A stretch of 64,000 nt of DNA from Heterodera schachtii (GCA_023374025.1 SIJG01000029.1:538342-602341); one strand, 5' to 3'; shown: positions 1 through 11,584, counted from the stretch's first letter. Notes: a model not told the origin generated them from the sequence alone. Made by a program: numbers and translations.

Positions 1-75
1 GATTCGACCTTTCTTTGCGTTATTTCTTTTTCAACTAAAACAACCATTTAAAAAGAACATTTGAACGACAATTAC

Positions 76-250
76 CCCCAGCAATGGCCACCAAAAGTGA
101 ATGAATCCGCAGTTTATCTTCCTCTGCAAGTTCTTTCAATGCCAATTCCATGATACTCTCATACGGTTTTTTGTAGCGGATAATGAGACACTGACCAGAC
201 GGACACCTTTCCTTCCTAAGTTTACACAAATGACACGGCAAGAGGTGGAC
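76..250 (-). CDS. Partial exon of an unrecognised protein
   Basis: An open stretch is bounded by a good acceptor (TTTAAAG at 251-257, read on the minus strand) and a good donor (GTAATT just below 76). It encodes about 58 residues with a CHLCK...RCPSGQC cysteine cluster near the start, followed by a charged helical segment containing KELAEEDKLRIHSLLVAIAG. The cysteine spacing could be half of a small zinc-binding site, but the rest of the protein lies outside the window. I do not recognise the family. It is treated as coding because of the splice signals and a composition unlike the AT-rich flanks. Confidence 0.4.
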
Positions 251-698
251 CTTTAAAGTTGCAATTATAAATTTAAGTCAAATAAAACTACCATTGTTTT
301 GTTTTTAATCTTTGCTGTAAATGACAGCTCGTGAGAATTGAAAATGAACTCGCCCCTCCTCATCAGCATTTTGGGAACACAGTTCTGAGGATCAGACAAG
401 GCAATACAAGAATTAATTGTGAAGTCATTTTCCATAATAAATGACTAAAAAGGGATAAAAGGTAATAATGACTAGGGATACGCTTTTTAGGCTCTAAAAA
501 ACGGGTTGGGGTCAATTCCCTACCGCCAATTCCCTACCGGCCGATTCCCTACCGCCAATTCCCTACCGGCCGATTCCCTACCGCCAATTCCCTACTAAGG
601 CATTACCAAAAAATTTTCGAAATTTTTCGGCAAAATTTCAAAAACAGAAAGGGGATTTTCAACATTTTGATGTTTCTCGTGAATTATAAGACAATAAG

Positions 699-1518
699 GA
701 AAAATTGAAGAATACTAGTACCTCACCGAATTGGACGAATGATATATCATTCGACGCCTCTCGGTCTGTAAGGCACGAATCCGAAAGAATTTTTTGGCGG
801 AAACCATTTTGGGCTGAGTTATGGGTCCGGGACTGAAGTGGCCAAATGGCTGTGGGACTGAACCGTCCAAAGCCTTAAAACACATAAAATGCAACAAAAT
901 AAATATCAATCGCTTCCTCTAGGCATGTAAAGGATGAATCCGAAAGAATTTTTGATCCAAAAGGAAATTGACAAAAGTTATGGGTCCTCAAAACTCAAAA
1001 ATGACCATAATAAAAAATTGTAATGGATTGAAGTGAACAAATTAAAGTGAATTGGTGAGTGTATTTTGGCCATAACACCGCACACTCGACTACGGCGGCC
1101 AGTAGGTGGGGCGAGACTACGGGCTACGTAAGAAATCCGCGCGTGATCCGCAGGCGGTTGACTGATTGGCGGGGGCCCTTCGGGCCCCCGCAGTCAACCG
1201 CCTGTGGCGCTCGTCAGACTTTTTCCTCCGCCCTCCGTCTCGCCCCACTACTTGCTCCGTCTTCGCATGCTCGCTAAGGCGGGCGCTGCGCGCCCTCAGA
1301 AATGGATTCCTGGCAATTATATTGCATTTTTGTGAGTTTTAAGGCTTTGGACAGTTCAGTCCCACAGCCATTTGGCCACTTCAGTCCCGGACCCATAACT
1401 CAGCCCAAAATGGTTTCCGCCAAAAAATTCTTTCAGATTCGTGCATTACAGACCGAGAGGCGTCGAATGATATATCATTCGTCCAATTCGGTGAGGTACT
1501 AGTATTCTTCAATTTTAC
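699..1518. repeat. About 195-bp inverted repeat arms with 430-bp spacer
   Basis: The minus-strand reading of 699-893 and the plus-strand reading of 1321-1518 give nearly the same DNA and the same short spurious peptide (shared motif KALD.SVPQPFGHFSPGP). A more diverged partial copy of the arm follows at about 918-1010, sharing GAATCCGAAAGAATTTTT and GTTATGGGTCC. The arms would form a long hairpin. Confidence 0.85.
1151..1204. repeat. Perfect GC-rich hairpin
   Basis: CAGGCGGTTGACTG at 1151-1164 is matched by CAGTCAACCGCCTG at 1191-1204. Inside it GGGGGCCC pairs with GGGCCCCC around a TTC loop. The hairpin sits inside a wider palindrome (GTGGGGCGAGAC near 1106 and GTCTCGCCCCAC near 1237). The surrounding DNA is AT-rich, so the composition is strikingly different. 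It is the core of the nested foldback element. Confidence 0.85.
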
Positions 1519-2689
1519 CGACAATAAATTTTTGTTTAATGTTGCAGAGAAGAAAATGGAAATACTTCTAACAAAAAAAGAACCGTACAAAGCTTCAAAA
1601 CAATGACCATTCATACTTTTTCACAAGTCGAAGTAAAATTTTTAAAAGTGTTTTGTCTATTTTACCAGCTTTATCCGGTCCCCGGGATTCTTAAATTGGA
1701 TCGTGAATTTTTTTTAGAATTTACAATTGGTTTCAAATCGCTTTGTAGGACTTCCGGGGGCCCGAAAATTAGGAAGTAAGGCCGGGGTTTAATTATTCAA
1801 ATTTCATACAAGCAGGTACTTTACAAATCCGAAGTCCCTAAAGCTCCGGGATTTTGAGCCCGGTTTCGGGTTCCCTGGAAGTTGCGGAATTGGGTTTAAA
1901 CCTATTTTTGGGTCGGTTCTAAATTTGAAAAATTCAGAGATTTGACACTTCTAACTTTTTTTTAAAACGATCGAATCTTGATAAATTTGGTATCATCCGA
2001 AAACTCTTGACGAGCTAAGTCTAAAAAGCAGTGAATAAATTTCTTGTGTTTTAATCTCAATGTTTACCAATATTCAACATTTTTGGTATGGAAATGGCTC
2101 AAATGCTTTAGTAGGGAATTGGCGGTAGGGAATTGGCGGTAGGGAACTGGCTCGATCCCCTAAAAAACCCCCAAAAATAGGCAATAATTTTTGAGATGAA
2201 ATTTTTTAAAATTTTTCTTTTCTTAGGGGTGCTGCATTTTAGAAAATTTTCGGGTCGTTATTAAGGGTGTATTTTTCGAAAAAATTTTAGGTCGATTCCT
2301 GGGTGTGTAGTATTTTCGTTTTTATTACATTAAATGGGCAAAACGCCAAAACTTATTCATCCTGTAGAAATGAGTCAAAAATTGCGACATTTGGTCATTT
2401 TTTGGACAAAATCAGTTAAGAAATTGACAAAATTTTCAAAAAAAATTTCCGCGGCGCCTATCGGCACTGCCGGGCCCCTTTGTTCCTAGTTTTTTGAAAA
2501 AATTGTGCCGAAAAAAGCGGTTTTGAAAAGCAAAAATGTCAAATTTATGGGCCATTAACAGATATGATTCCCGCCCGATCTCTTTTTACCGTCTGACCCA
2601 TTCGGAAAATCTTAGTCGCCCCTTTTAATGCATCCCGCCAGCCCCTAAAAATTTCTTTTCCAAAATGTCAGGTATTTTTTCCTTTTTGG

Positions 2690-2860
2690 AAATTTTTTGA
2701 AATTTAATTGAAATTTTCAAAATTTCCAAAAGCCCGCGCGGGATCCCGCAAATTTTAAATGCGGGATTGCGGGGTTTGCGGGATTAATCCCGCGGGATCC
2801 CGTCCCGCAAAAAATTTAGGATTCCAATACCGCGCGGGATCCGCAAATTTGAAATTTCCG
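2690..2860. repeat. GCGGGATCCCGC palindromic repeat cluster
   Basis: Multiple overlapping copies of GCGGGAT / ATCCCGC in both orientations (CGCGCGGGATCCCGC, TGCGGGATTGCGGGG, ATCCCGCGGGATCCCG, CGCGCGGGATCC) are separated by AAATTT. The stretch is self-complementary and has no open frame. It is probably a degraded terminal or subterminal region of a transposon. The rest of 251-3606, outside the foldback element, is AT-rich without a supportable gene. Confidence 0.5.
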
Positions 2861-3606
2861 GTCTCTAGTTAGAGACATGAAAATAGTACGCCAAAATGAG
2901 AGGAAAAGAAATACCTTTTTATGTTTTATCTTATAACTTTTGAGTTTTAGCACAGACAATAACAATTCAGCATAGAAAAAACCGTTAAGCAAAGTTTGGT
3001 ATAGGAAAAAAGTTAAACGTAGCGAAGTAAATGTTGTTTTTACATTTTTAAAATGAAGAGATAGTACAAAAAATTGAGAGAAATAAAGATAAAAAATAAA
3101 ATTATCCATAAAAATATTTTTTGGCTATTTTTTTTCTTTTTTACCGTCCATATATTTAAATACACGGAAACGAACTCTGATGAAAGACACCAGTACTTCA
3201 ATAAAAGATATTTTTAAACCATTTCTAGACAAACGTGGTGAAATTCAGAATTAAAATTTTCATTGTTCGAATCCGGGTTTGGGGTCGAAAAGAGCCAAAA
3301 TAGATGTTGGATTCGGGTTCCCCGATCCTGAAAACAAGGGTCCGACGGCTTGGCACCGAAACGGCCCTTCCCCCCTTTATTACCTAATGAATTTTGCCAA
3401 CGATTTTCCTTGTCAACATTTTGTTCTTCGTTTACGCCCACCGCATTTTGCATTGCAATTTTTGCAGTGCATTGACAAATTGGGAAATTGTGAATCAAAT
3501 GTACACACAACACAAATCATATCATTTCAACGAACACTTCGTTTTCGGCTGCTTTTTGTCTGTCCGTTGTTCTGTCGAGATCATCCCTTTTCTCTTCTGT
3601 TCCGTT

Positions 3607-5886
3607 TCATTGTGAGAAGGACGGCGCATTGGCAGTCCGTACGCCCACCGGCTGTTGCATTCGGATGAGTTTCAGAAATTCGGCTGCCTACAAACAAAAT
3701 GCCATTTAAAGCTGCCGCCTGATAAATTCCTTTATCTCCCCCTTATAAAAGGTCTTTTCTTTTCCTTCCCACCACTCACTTGTTCTGGTGTCAGTGGTCC
3801 GTCCTCCTCCTCCCCCCGTTCTTCTTCCTCGCCCATTTCTCTTCCAATTCGCGCCTCCGGCACTTCAACTTCGATCGGACGCAATTGGAAGTTCACAATG
3901 TGTGGGCGTCGTTCCTTCACGTCCTTCTGACTGATGTTCAGCATTTTGATGCCAATTTCATAACCGTCCGCTTCCACCGCGATTTGGTAACAGCCGGAGA
4001 CCAACGGACGGAAATAATCGCCAGTGATCCCTGGATTTGCCTATTTCTCCACCCGTTCTCTGTTCCCCCTCTGCTTACACGTGGTCACCGGGTGTTTGAT
4101 GGCCGTTTGTCCGTCTCCGTCGGTCACATTTCTCACCCACACCACGGCATTTGCAATTGGTTCACCGTTACGTGCATCGCTGACCATTCCTTTGATGCCA
4201 ATGTGTGCCAAACCGATGAATTCCAACAATGCCAATTTATTGTCAACCCAAAATTGGGGGAGTCGTTCCGGCGCCGGCATTTTCTCACAGCTCAATTCCA
4301 AAGTGATTTCGAAGGCCTTCAATTAAATTTTCCATTTTCATTTTGCTAATTGGTCTCACATTGGTGGACAAATAATTGAAGTCCTGCATTCCGCCCGCCA
4401 CTGAGTACCATTTGGCACCGTTGGTTATGCCGCCCTGTCTCGCGAAATTGTCCCCCGCCGTCCCATCGCAGGGCGCGTGGTCATTCTTCGCCATGTGCGC
4501 GTGTGCACGGGCGTAAGTCTCGGCGATGTATCTTTTGTGACAATTTAAATCGGCGGCTAAACCCAAAACCACGGGAAAGTGCCAAAACTAACCGAAAAGT
4601 GACGTCATCGGGCGACTTTGAATAGGCGCGAAGTTCGTTCGGGTTCAGACTTTCGTCGAAGGGATAATTGGCCACCTGTGAAATGGGCCATTCGAAAACA
4701 GTTCGAAGTTCTGCTGATGAATGACTCACCAAATCGCCCTCGTGGAGATTTGCGGAAATGACAAAAGGCCACGAAAGCACCCAATTGGCCACTGCAGTGA
4801 CTTCGGGCTCAAACTAAAGCATCAAATGCTCTGTTTGACCACATTTCTCTTCTCGTCACTCGCCTGTTGGCCGTTGTCGGAGTCGTGGAACACTTCCAGC
4901 AAATGGTCAAAGAACGGCAGCCGTTGTGCGTTGGCCTTGTAAAAGATCGCGTCCAAGTCGGGGAAGTTCCTGTTCAGGTCGACCCCGTGCGCGTTTGTGC
5001 GACCCGTCACCCATCCGCGCTGTTCCGGCTTTGTCTTCAGCGTCAACTCAAAGCCTAAAATGGGAGACAGCGATGAAAGTTTTGCCAAATGGCAAAAGGA
5101 AAAGCGACCGTCCGGGTTCATGCTGGGCATAATGTGAATGTTGGTCGAGTTGAGCATCTCCACCACCGACCGTTGGCCTTGCCGCCACTCGTCGCAGAGG
5201 AATTGAGCCAATCGCAGCAGCAATTCCCTGCCGATCGCCTCGTTGCCGTGCATATTTCCGATGTATTTCATTTCGGGTTTCACTGAAAATGATTCGGAAT
5301 GATTTTGACCATCTGGCGCCTTTCAGAATTACGAATGTCAAATCGACCGACAACATATGTATATATTGTCGTATAAAATTAGGCATTTGTTGTAAAAACC
5401 AATCAGAATTTTGGAAGACCTTGTCTTCTAAAATTCTGATTGGGTTTACGACAAACGTCAAATTGCAGACGACAAATATTTGGAGGGCGCTCAACACCAC
5501 CCTCAAATTTGTCGGTTTTTTTTTTTTGTCGTAACGACAAATTAAGAGACAAACGAGGTAATTTGTGGGTGATTTGTCATTTCTAATTCTGAAAGGCCCC
5601 TGCTAACAAATGGCGACATTGAATTACAAATTTGATGCCGTCCGGGATGGAGGGAAAATTCAATGACCGCCAAATCGCGGCCTTCGACTGATCGGCCGAC
5701 GCTGTACAGACGAGTGACACTTGGAAAGGATAAATACAAATGCAAATCACGAATGGACAGTCAGTCGTTACTTGGGGCATTTGCTGTGCACCTTCTCCAA
5801 CAACTCTTCCATTGCATTTTGATCATGGTATCGGCTCCACAGCGAATCGTCCGCTGAATCCGCCGGCTTTTTCGACCAGAAAAGGC
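3607..5886 (-). CDS. egl-21: Carboxypeptidase E-like proneuropeptide processing enzyme (EGL-21 type), 5' end missing
   Basis: This M14 zinc metallocarboxypeptidase of the E/N/M branch trims C-terminal Lys/Arg from propeptides in secretory granules. Spliced exons read VTRLYSVGRSVEGRDLAVIE, then YIGNMHGNEAIGRELLLRLA (zinc His and Glu of HxxE), HIMPSMNPDG, GVDLNRNFPD (substrate-binding Asn-Arg), FVISANLHEGDL and VANYPFDE (third zinc ligand), WYSVAGGMQDFNYLSTN, and ITLELSCEKMPAP (catalytic Glu). A transthyretin-like domain follows (GMVSDARNGEPIANAVVWV). The last small exon, ending at TGA 3607-3609, encodes a Leu/Ile/Lys-rich helix, where CPE carries its membrane-associating amphipathic helix. The first recognised exon is 5772-5886 and begins at an acceptor. 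The exon with the signal peptide lies upstream and was not identified. CPD-like genes are less likely because there is one catalytic domain. Confidence 0.9.
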
Positions 5887-6971
5887 CTGAAGTCAAACCG
5901 ATTGTTCGATTTCACCCGATTTTCTTTCTCTGACCTCCCATTGTGCCGTGGATTAGAGCCGTAGAAAAAACCAGAAAAAATGACACAGGAAATGACGTCA
6001 CCATCGAGGCCATAAATTTCATTTAATGTGCCTGTGGGAAAGAGCAATGAATGAATGAAATGCCAAAGAATGGCAATTGAAAGAAGAGAATGACAAGGGA
6101 AAGTTGAGAGGAGTCGAAAGGCGACGAGGGACGGACGACTACGGCACTTTGGACAAATCGGCCAAACGGAGCGGAGGACGGACAAAGAACACACGGCGGG
6201 ACGGAGACGTGGCGATGTTTCGCCGCGGGCTTTTTCATTCATCGGAGAGAATTGGAAACGAAACTGCCTGAGGGGAGCGGCACAAAGAGAAAGAAGACAG
6301 ACAAGCGATGAGAGAGAAGGCCGTATGAGGAGGCAACAGAGAAAGAGGGGAGACGGGCCACGTGGGGAAGCATTGCGAGAGCGGAAATGGCCATAGAAAA
6401 GAGGGGGCAGAGCGGGGAGAGAGAAGGGAGGAGGGAAGAAGGAGTTGTCCTTATCGGAGGGCGGGGGGAGGGGAAAAGCCGAGTCCGCTCGATAAGGAAG
6501 GCCAGCACAGAAACAGAGAGAGAGAGAGAGAGGTGAAAATGGGAATTGCATCTGAGTTAAGGAATTTTAAGCAAAGGGAGGAAAAGCGGAGGAAAGGGAG
6601 GAAAAGCCGTATTCGAATGAATGGGAATTAAATTAACTTATAAACATTAAACAAATTTAATTGCCGTTAAAATAAAGCCTAAAAAATGAATTGATCGCAA
6701 ATGGAGAGGAATGATATGATGAACATATGGACAATGTTGAGCTGGGAGTGGTTGACCTCAATTAATTGCCTAATTAATGATAATTAAGGGGCGGGGGCTG
6801 AAGGACGGAATGAGGCGATCAAAATTGAAGAAAACACACCGCCAGAAAGGGCAAAAATCATCAATAGAACCTTACACTCCAATCATCGCATTTTATTTCC
6901 CCTCAACTAATTAATTAATAATTGCTAATCCAAATTACCTAATTAATTTGTGTTTTCCTCTCCCTTTTAAA
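5887..6971. other. Gene-poor interval between egl-21 and bioB
   Basis: Between two divergently transcribed genes, this kilobase has purine-rich stretches (GAGAGA tracts near 6500-6530) and AT-rich DNA with ATTAATTA motifs (6760-6950). It should contain the promoters of both genes and the missing first exon(s) of the carboxypeptidase. Open frames here are low-complexity Ser/Pro or Arg/Glu and look spurious. Confidence 0.4.
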
Positions 6972-8831
6972 ATGCCACCCCCAATTGGCTCAATTATTTC
7001 CAAATGGACTTTCTCTGAGGCCCTTTCGGTGTTTTCACTCCCTTTCCCCGAACTCATTTTTCGTACGTCCAATGTTTTGTATTAAAAGTCATTTGCCATT
7101 ATATTTTATGTGCCCAAAATGTCCATCGGAAGCATCACAATCCAAGCCAAGTTCAAATCAGTACGTTGTTGAGCATAAAAACGGGCGCGTGTCCGGAGAA
7201 CTGTTCGTACTGTCCGCAGTCGGGCTACCATAAGACGGGGCTGAAGAAGGAGCCGTTGATGGAAGTGGAGTGAGTGGTGAAGAGATGGGAGGGGATGAGG
7301 GAGAGATGGGGGAGCGGAAGGGGAGGGGAGAGGGATAAAAAGGGGGGATTCAAAGGGATTTGGGAAGCAAGACACAAAGGCACTGCTTAAGGCATAAATT
7401 GAAAGCTCAAATCAGACAGGTGTTGGAAGCCGCTAAAAGAGCAAAGGCCAGCGGCGCGACACGATTTTGTATGGTAAGCGAGGCGAATGATACGGCAGGG
7501 AAGGGAAGGAAGGACAAACACATTGGGCGGGGGGGGGGGGGAAAGCCTTGGCACGGAAGGGAAGCAAATGGTATGGTAGGGAGAGTAGGGAAGGCATATA
7601 CAGTAGGGAGACAGTCTCTGTTTGTTTTAAGGGGGCGGCATGGAGGGGCCCGAAGGACCGCGACTTGGACAAAGTGTGCGAAATGGTGGCCAAAGTCAAA
7701 CAATTGGGTGGCCTTGAAACATGCGCGACTTTGGGACTGCTCAAAAACGAGGGACAGGCGCAAAGACTGAAGAAAGCGGGTAAAATTGAATTGAAAATTT
7801 GGAATAGAAAATTGAATGAAATTGGAATTTGAAATATAAATTGGAATAGAAAATTAACGTTTCAAATAATAAAGGAACTAAAAATTGCAATTGGCAGTGC
7901 TCGAGCAGCTCAGCTGCGAGTTGACTTATGACTTAAGTCTGAGTGTAATACAAACAAATAGCAGCAGCAGCAGGTCCACGGTATGACCTGATTTGAACAG
8001 CCTCAGAACAGAAGCAAAGATGAGAGAGACAATTCGAATTTTAATTGCAATTAAATGGAAACAATAAAAGCACAAATAAATCCTGAAAATGCCTTTGTAC
8101 CTGAAAAGGATTGGACTTTTACAACCACAACATCGACTGCTCCAAGGACTTTTACCACAAAATCATCACAACTCGCCGCTTTGATGACCGAATTTCGACC
8201 ATTGAGAAAGTACGGTACCATCCAATTGGCCAATTGTACGGTAATTTGCGTATTGTAAAGGTTCGTTCGGCCGGCATCAAAGTTTGCTGCGGAGGGATTA
8301 TCGGAATGGGAGAGAATAACGAAGAACGGGTGAAAATGTGAGGCCGAAAATGGGCTAATAACCCTTTGCTTCCATTTGGCCAAGGCTCGTCACATTGGCC
8401 AATTTCGCACCTCCGCCCGAATCGGTGCCAATTAACAAATTAATGCCCTTCCCCGGCACTCCGTTGGCCAATGCCCCCGCGCCCGACCCCTTCGATTTCG
8501 TGCGCACAATTGCCACGGCGCGTGTTCTGATGCCAATGGCTTACATCCGACTGTCGGCTGGCAGAGAGCAAATGGCGGACGAATTGCAGGCGACAATATT
8601 TTAGCCACAAAAGCCCGTTTAATTTAAATATTACAACCAAAAATTGACTTTCAGGCACTTTGTTTTTTAGCCGGTGCGAATTCACTTTTCTTTGGGGAAA
8701 AGTTACTAACGGCGTCAAATCCAATGCCAGAAAAAGACAAAGAATTATTTCAACGATTGGGTCTCAAAAGAGAGCAAATTGAGGAGAAAAAAGCTGAACG
8801 GAATGACGAAAAAGTGACCTTAAACTTGTGA
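6972..8831 (+). CDS. bioB: Biotin synthase, horizontally acquired, eight exons
   Basis: This radical SAM biotin synthase converts dethiobiotin to biotin. The CxxxCxxC iron-sulfur motif is CPENCSYC in [20 protein letters not shown]. Further family blocks are [66 protein letters not shown] and [13 protein letters not shown]. Exons by eye: 6972-7062, 7089-7269, 7416-7473, 7632-7779, 8109-8209, 8261-8337, 8385-8589, 8655-8831. They sum to 1038 nt (345 aa), close to E. coli BioB (346 aa), and all junctions keep frame. The intron at 8590-8654 starts with GC. The first intron as drawn is only 26 nt and adds a seven-residue insertion before AQNVHRKH, so that junction is uncertain. Metazoa lack this enzyme. 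Cyst nematodes are reported to carry a bacterial-derived copy. Confidence 0.93.
8590..8654 (+). other. GC-AG intron in bioB
   Basis: The coding sequence aligns only if exon 7 ends at GAATTGCAG and the intron begins GCGACA, ending TTTCAG before GCACTTTG. This gives ...[12 protein letters not shown], matching the family's TQAMCFMAGANS. No GT donor gives an equivalent junction. Confidence 0.8.
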
Positions 8832-9051
8832 AGAAATTATTTAATAGGATTGAAACTTTTAAATAAAAAACAAGGAACATTTCATGAGGTCAAAAAATAC
8901 AACAAATCAAAAAATGGAGAACAGAGAATGATATTATAAATTTACAAGATTCGGACAGAGACCTCTATAATATAACAAATTGAATATTCCCGTTTTTTAA
9001 ATTTCGATATTTTGCTTCGGTCCGTGGCCTTTCAAAATATGCACGCCGAAG

Positions 9052-10868
9052 TCAACCAATGGCCGTTCCAACGGCCGACGACACTCCGCCAAAGTCCTCA
9101 AGCGATGCGTTCAAAAGATTGGCATCCAAACGGCGCAAATATCTCTCCAAATGTTCAACAAAACGCTGTTTGACCACATTGAATTCCATGACGGATGACG
9201 GACGAACGAACACCCAAAAGTCAGCGAAAAGAGAAAACACGCGGCCTGAAACAGGGGGGAAGGTGGAGAGAAATAAGTGAAGTGAATCAGGAAAGAGGGG
9301 GGGGGGGGGGCGACTAAATTGGGAGCAGTCGTTCCCCCCGCCCCCCCCCCCGTATTGTTTCATTGTTTCGCCGCAAAAAAAAAATAAATAAAAAGGAAAT
9401 TTTTTCAAGGAAAAAAAAATTATGCTTGAAATTTTTTTAAATTTCAGGCGGGGGAGGGGCAAATTGTAATGCACCCGAGTAAACTATATCTTATTAACCA
9501 AAATTAAGTAGTGTGAGGGGGCTTCGCCATTCACTTACAGTAGACTTGATGGAAATGGTCCTCATTTAGGGACGGTTGGTCCAAGGCATTGTAAAAATGG
9601 TTTTTGAGCAAATCGTCGAAGAGTAATTCCTAAGTAAATGCTTATTTATCACATATGTTTTAACTCATAACATTTGTCTTCTTTTTCTTCTTCTTTCACC
9701 TTGCACAACGCTGTGATGGTAATGCCACAAATTGCAAATGGAAATCTATTAATTAAAATTTGAATTTATTTTCATTATTTGAGTAACAGCCGAACAACCA
9801 ACCCAATGATCGGGTGGTTGGACAACGAAAGGACGCGCTGACAATTGTCCAAGTCGAACTGGGCGAAGAACACCAATTGGTCAAGGCCGAGCATGCCCAT
9901 GCCACGGAAGTCCGTCTTTCTCAACAACACAATTAACATTTCGGAGAACAAATTATATGTATAAACCGTCCATTTTATGGATTAAAATTTTCAAATTTTG
10001 AAGGCAATGTCTCAAAATTGAACCAAATTACGAGGGTTTTCATAAATAATGGATTTTGAAGACCATTTAAAGTGATGGAATTGCGCTTTTACCGCCGGGT
10101 CGTCCCCCTGGAAGCCGATTTGTTGCCATTGGTCCGTTATTCGGCCCTCCAGCGCCTCTTCCGGCTTCAGCAACTTCCACAGTCTCAGCAGCTCCCACTC
10201 GTGTTCCGAACAGTTGGCGCAGTAACTCTCCAGCCGTCGCTCCTCCACCTTCACACAAAGCTTTTGATAGCCTTTGATCTGCCGCAAGGAATGGGCCAAT
10301 GTCTTCGATAGGTCCCAACGTTTGTCGTCCTCGGCGACCGATTCCTCCAAAATGGCCTCCGCCGCCTCAGTTTCATCCCCTGAACAAATGAACACGTTCA
10401 ATAGACACTAAAAAGGGAGTGCCTTTGTCTGTTATAATATTTATTTGCCTTCATTCCATTTGCTTTGATGGTCCCAGGGTTTAAGATTTGTGGTTTGCGG
10501 GCACCCGCTGTGAAAAATTGTCTTTCATCCAATTTTTCTTGATTTTTCCCATTTGGAGGATGCTATACAACTCCTCGTACACTCGCCTGAGAAAACCCCT
10601 GTCCCTTTGCTAATGCACCCACCGGTGTCCCAACTAAACGATTGGACGAGTTCGTTCGGATAAGTGCGCAGAATTTGTTCGATTTGCTGATTGCGAGATG
10701 CCTTGGAAGGCTTTTTTTCAGTCAACTTAAAATTAGTATGGTCAGAAAATGAAAGTTTGTCCAACTCACAATGTCTTCCAGTTTTTGGTTGGCGAAAAGT
10801 CGGTTGATTAAAGTGCAGAAAAAGCGCCAAACTGAGCGAAAAAACGAATAAATAAGTGACAAACACAT
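9052..10868 (-). CDS. ELMO domain-containing protein (ELMOD1/2 type)
   Basis: ELMOD proteins are GTPase-activating proteins for Arf/Arl GTPases. Eight exons (10770-10868, 10623-10725, 10505-10581, 10093-10407, 9803-9915, 9700-9745, 9539-9629, 9052-9245) join in frame to 345 aa. The N terminus MCLSLIYSFFRSVWRFFC resembles the hydrophobic N terminus of ELMOD2. The ELMO domain reads LLRLWKLLKPEEALEGRIT, QWQQIGFQGDDPA|TDFRGMG (with the catalytic Arg of the GAP motif), LGLDQLVFFAQ, NHPIIGFPFAICG and EDHFHQVYC. The penultimate intron (9246-9538) holds a mobile-element fragment. It converges with bioB (220 bp apart) and lies 195 bp downstream of dad-1 on the same strand. Confidence 0.9.
9299..9478. 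mobile_element. MITE-like fragment in an ELMOD intron
   Basis: The sequence has GGGAGCAGTCGTTCCCCCC near 9320 and ends with GGGGCAAATTGTAATGCACCC near 9472. The same start (GGGAGCAGGTCGTTTCCCC) and end (GTGCACCC) bound the element at 20.57-20.89 kb, so the two look like copies of one family. Arms here are shorter and I found no clean target duplication. Confidence 0.45.
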
Positions 10869-11062
10869 GGCAAAAAAATAAGATAAAAATAGAATTATGC
10901 AGAGAAATGGGTAAAAAATAAACTGAAATAAAACAGAAAAACAGAGAAGAAAAGAGCCAACGAAACCCATTTATGCAAAACATTATTAAATTAAAATAAA
11001 TTAACAGAAAAACGAATAAACGATTTAGAATGACTTTTATATTCCCATCCTTTCACATTGGT

Positions 11063-11584
11063 TTATCCGATAAAATTGACGACCACCAAATGGAGAATGA
11101 CATGGGCGAAGATGAAATCGGCAAAGGCCCTCTCGGGAGAAATGTTGGGGAATTCGGCCTTGTTTTCAGGGTTCACTTGGATGCGCAAATTAGCTAAAAA
11201 TGAGTAACAAACATAAATAAATTTCCTGTTTTTATTTTAGGTTTGGAAAATAGTCTAATTTAAAAGGGAAATCATGAAAAAATCCAAAGAAATTCAAAAG
11301 TACAATTTTGAAAAAGGAGGAAAACGAGCAGCACAAATGTTCTTAAATCAGTCACCACATTTTCACGTTAACCAACCGGCAAGCACAAAACAGGCCACGG
11401 TGGAGATGAATCCGGCAAGGAACGCGTTGAAAGGGAAAGTGCCGACGAGCAAACAATAGACAAATTGGAAGACACCGGTGAAGAAAATGTAGACCATGTA
11501 AGCATCGATGATCTTCAACTTCTTTGCCGTTGTGCGTTGGTAATCCGCGTAAAGTTTGCTGAGAGAGTCGAACACTTCAACCAT
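11063..11584 (-). CDS. dad-1: DAD1, oligosaccharyltransferase subunit (defender against cell death)
   Basis: This is a small ER membrane subunit of the oligosaccharyltransferase complex for N-glycosylation. Two exons (11377-11584 and 11063-11193) join to 112 aa, against 113 in human DAD1. Recognisable blocks are [56 protein letters not shown] and [20 protein letters not shown], giving three transmembrane helices and the invariant C terminus. The ATG at 11584 matches the family start. It lies 188 bp downstream of the OTU gene and 195 bp upstream of ELMOD on the same strand. Confidence 0.95.

Larger units (their letters stand above)
499..2155. mobile_element. Nested foldback (inverted-repeat) element
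   Basis: The outer ends carry tandem copies of TAGGGAATTGGCGG: about five units in one orientation at 513-595 and about three in the opposite orientation at 2111-2152. Inside lies a second inverted repeat of about 195 bp, with arms near 699-893 and 1321-1518 that are almost identical. A third, GC-rich palindrome sits at 1101-1252. No transposase reading frame is visible, so this is a non-autonomous foldback-type element or a nest of elements. Subterminal tandem repeats in inverted orientation are typical of Foldback elements. Exact ends and target-site duplication were not resolved. Confidence 0.7.

Noticed and set aside
499..600. CRISPR-like array of CCGCCAATTCCCTA repeats
   Set aside because: The repeats are nearly contiguous with no unique spacers and recur inverted at 2.1 kb. 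This is a transposon terminus in a eukaryotic genome.
715..1614. Repeated 64-77-aa frames sharing FGHFSPGPITQPKMV
   Set aside because: They are the two inverted arms of a foldback element; there is no splice context, homologous protein or start-site support.
3255..3300. Possible tRNA B box (GTTCGAATCC)
   Set aside because: No A box or cloverleaf can be built upstream. The motif belongs to the dispersed TTCGAATCCGGGTT repeat family.
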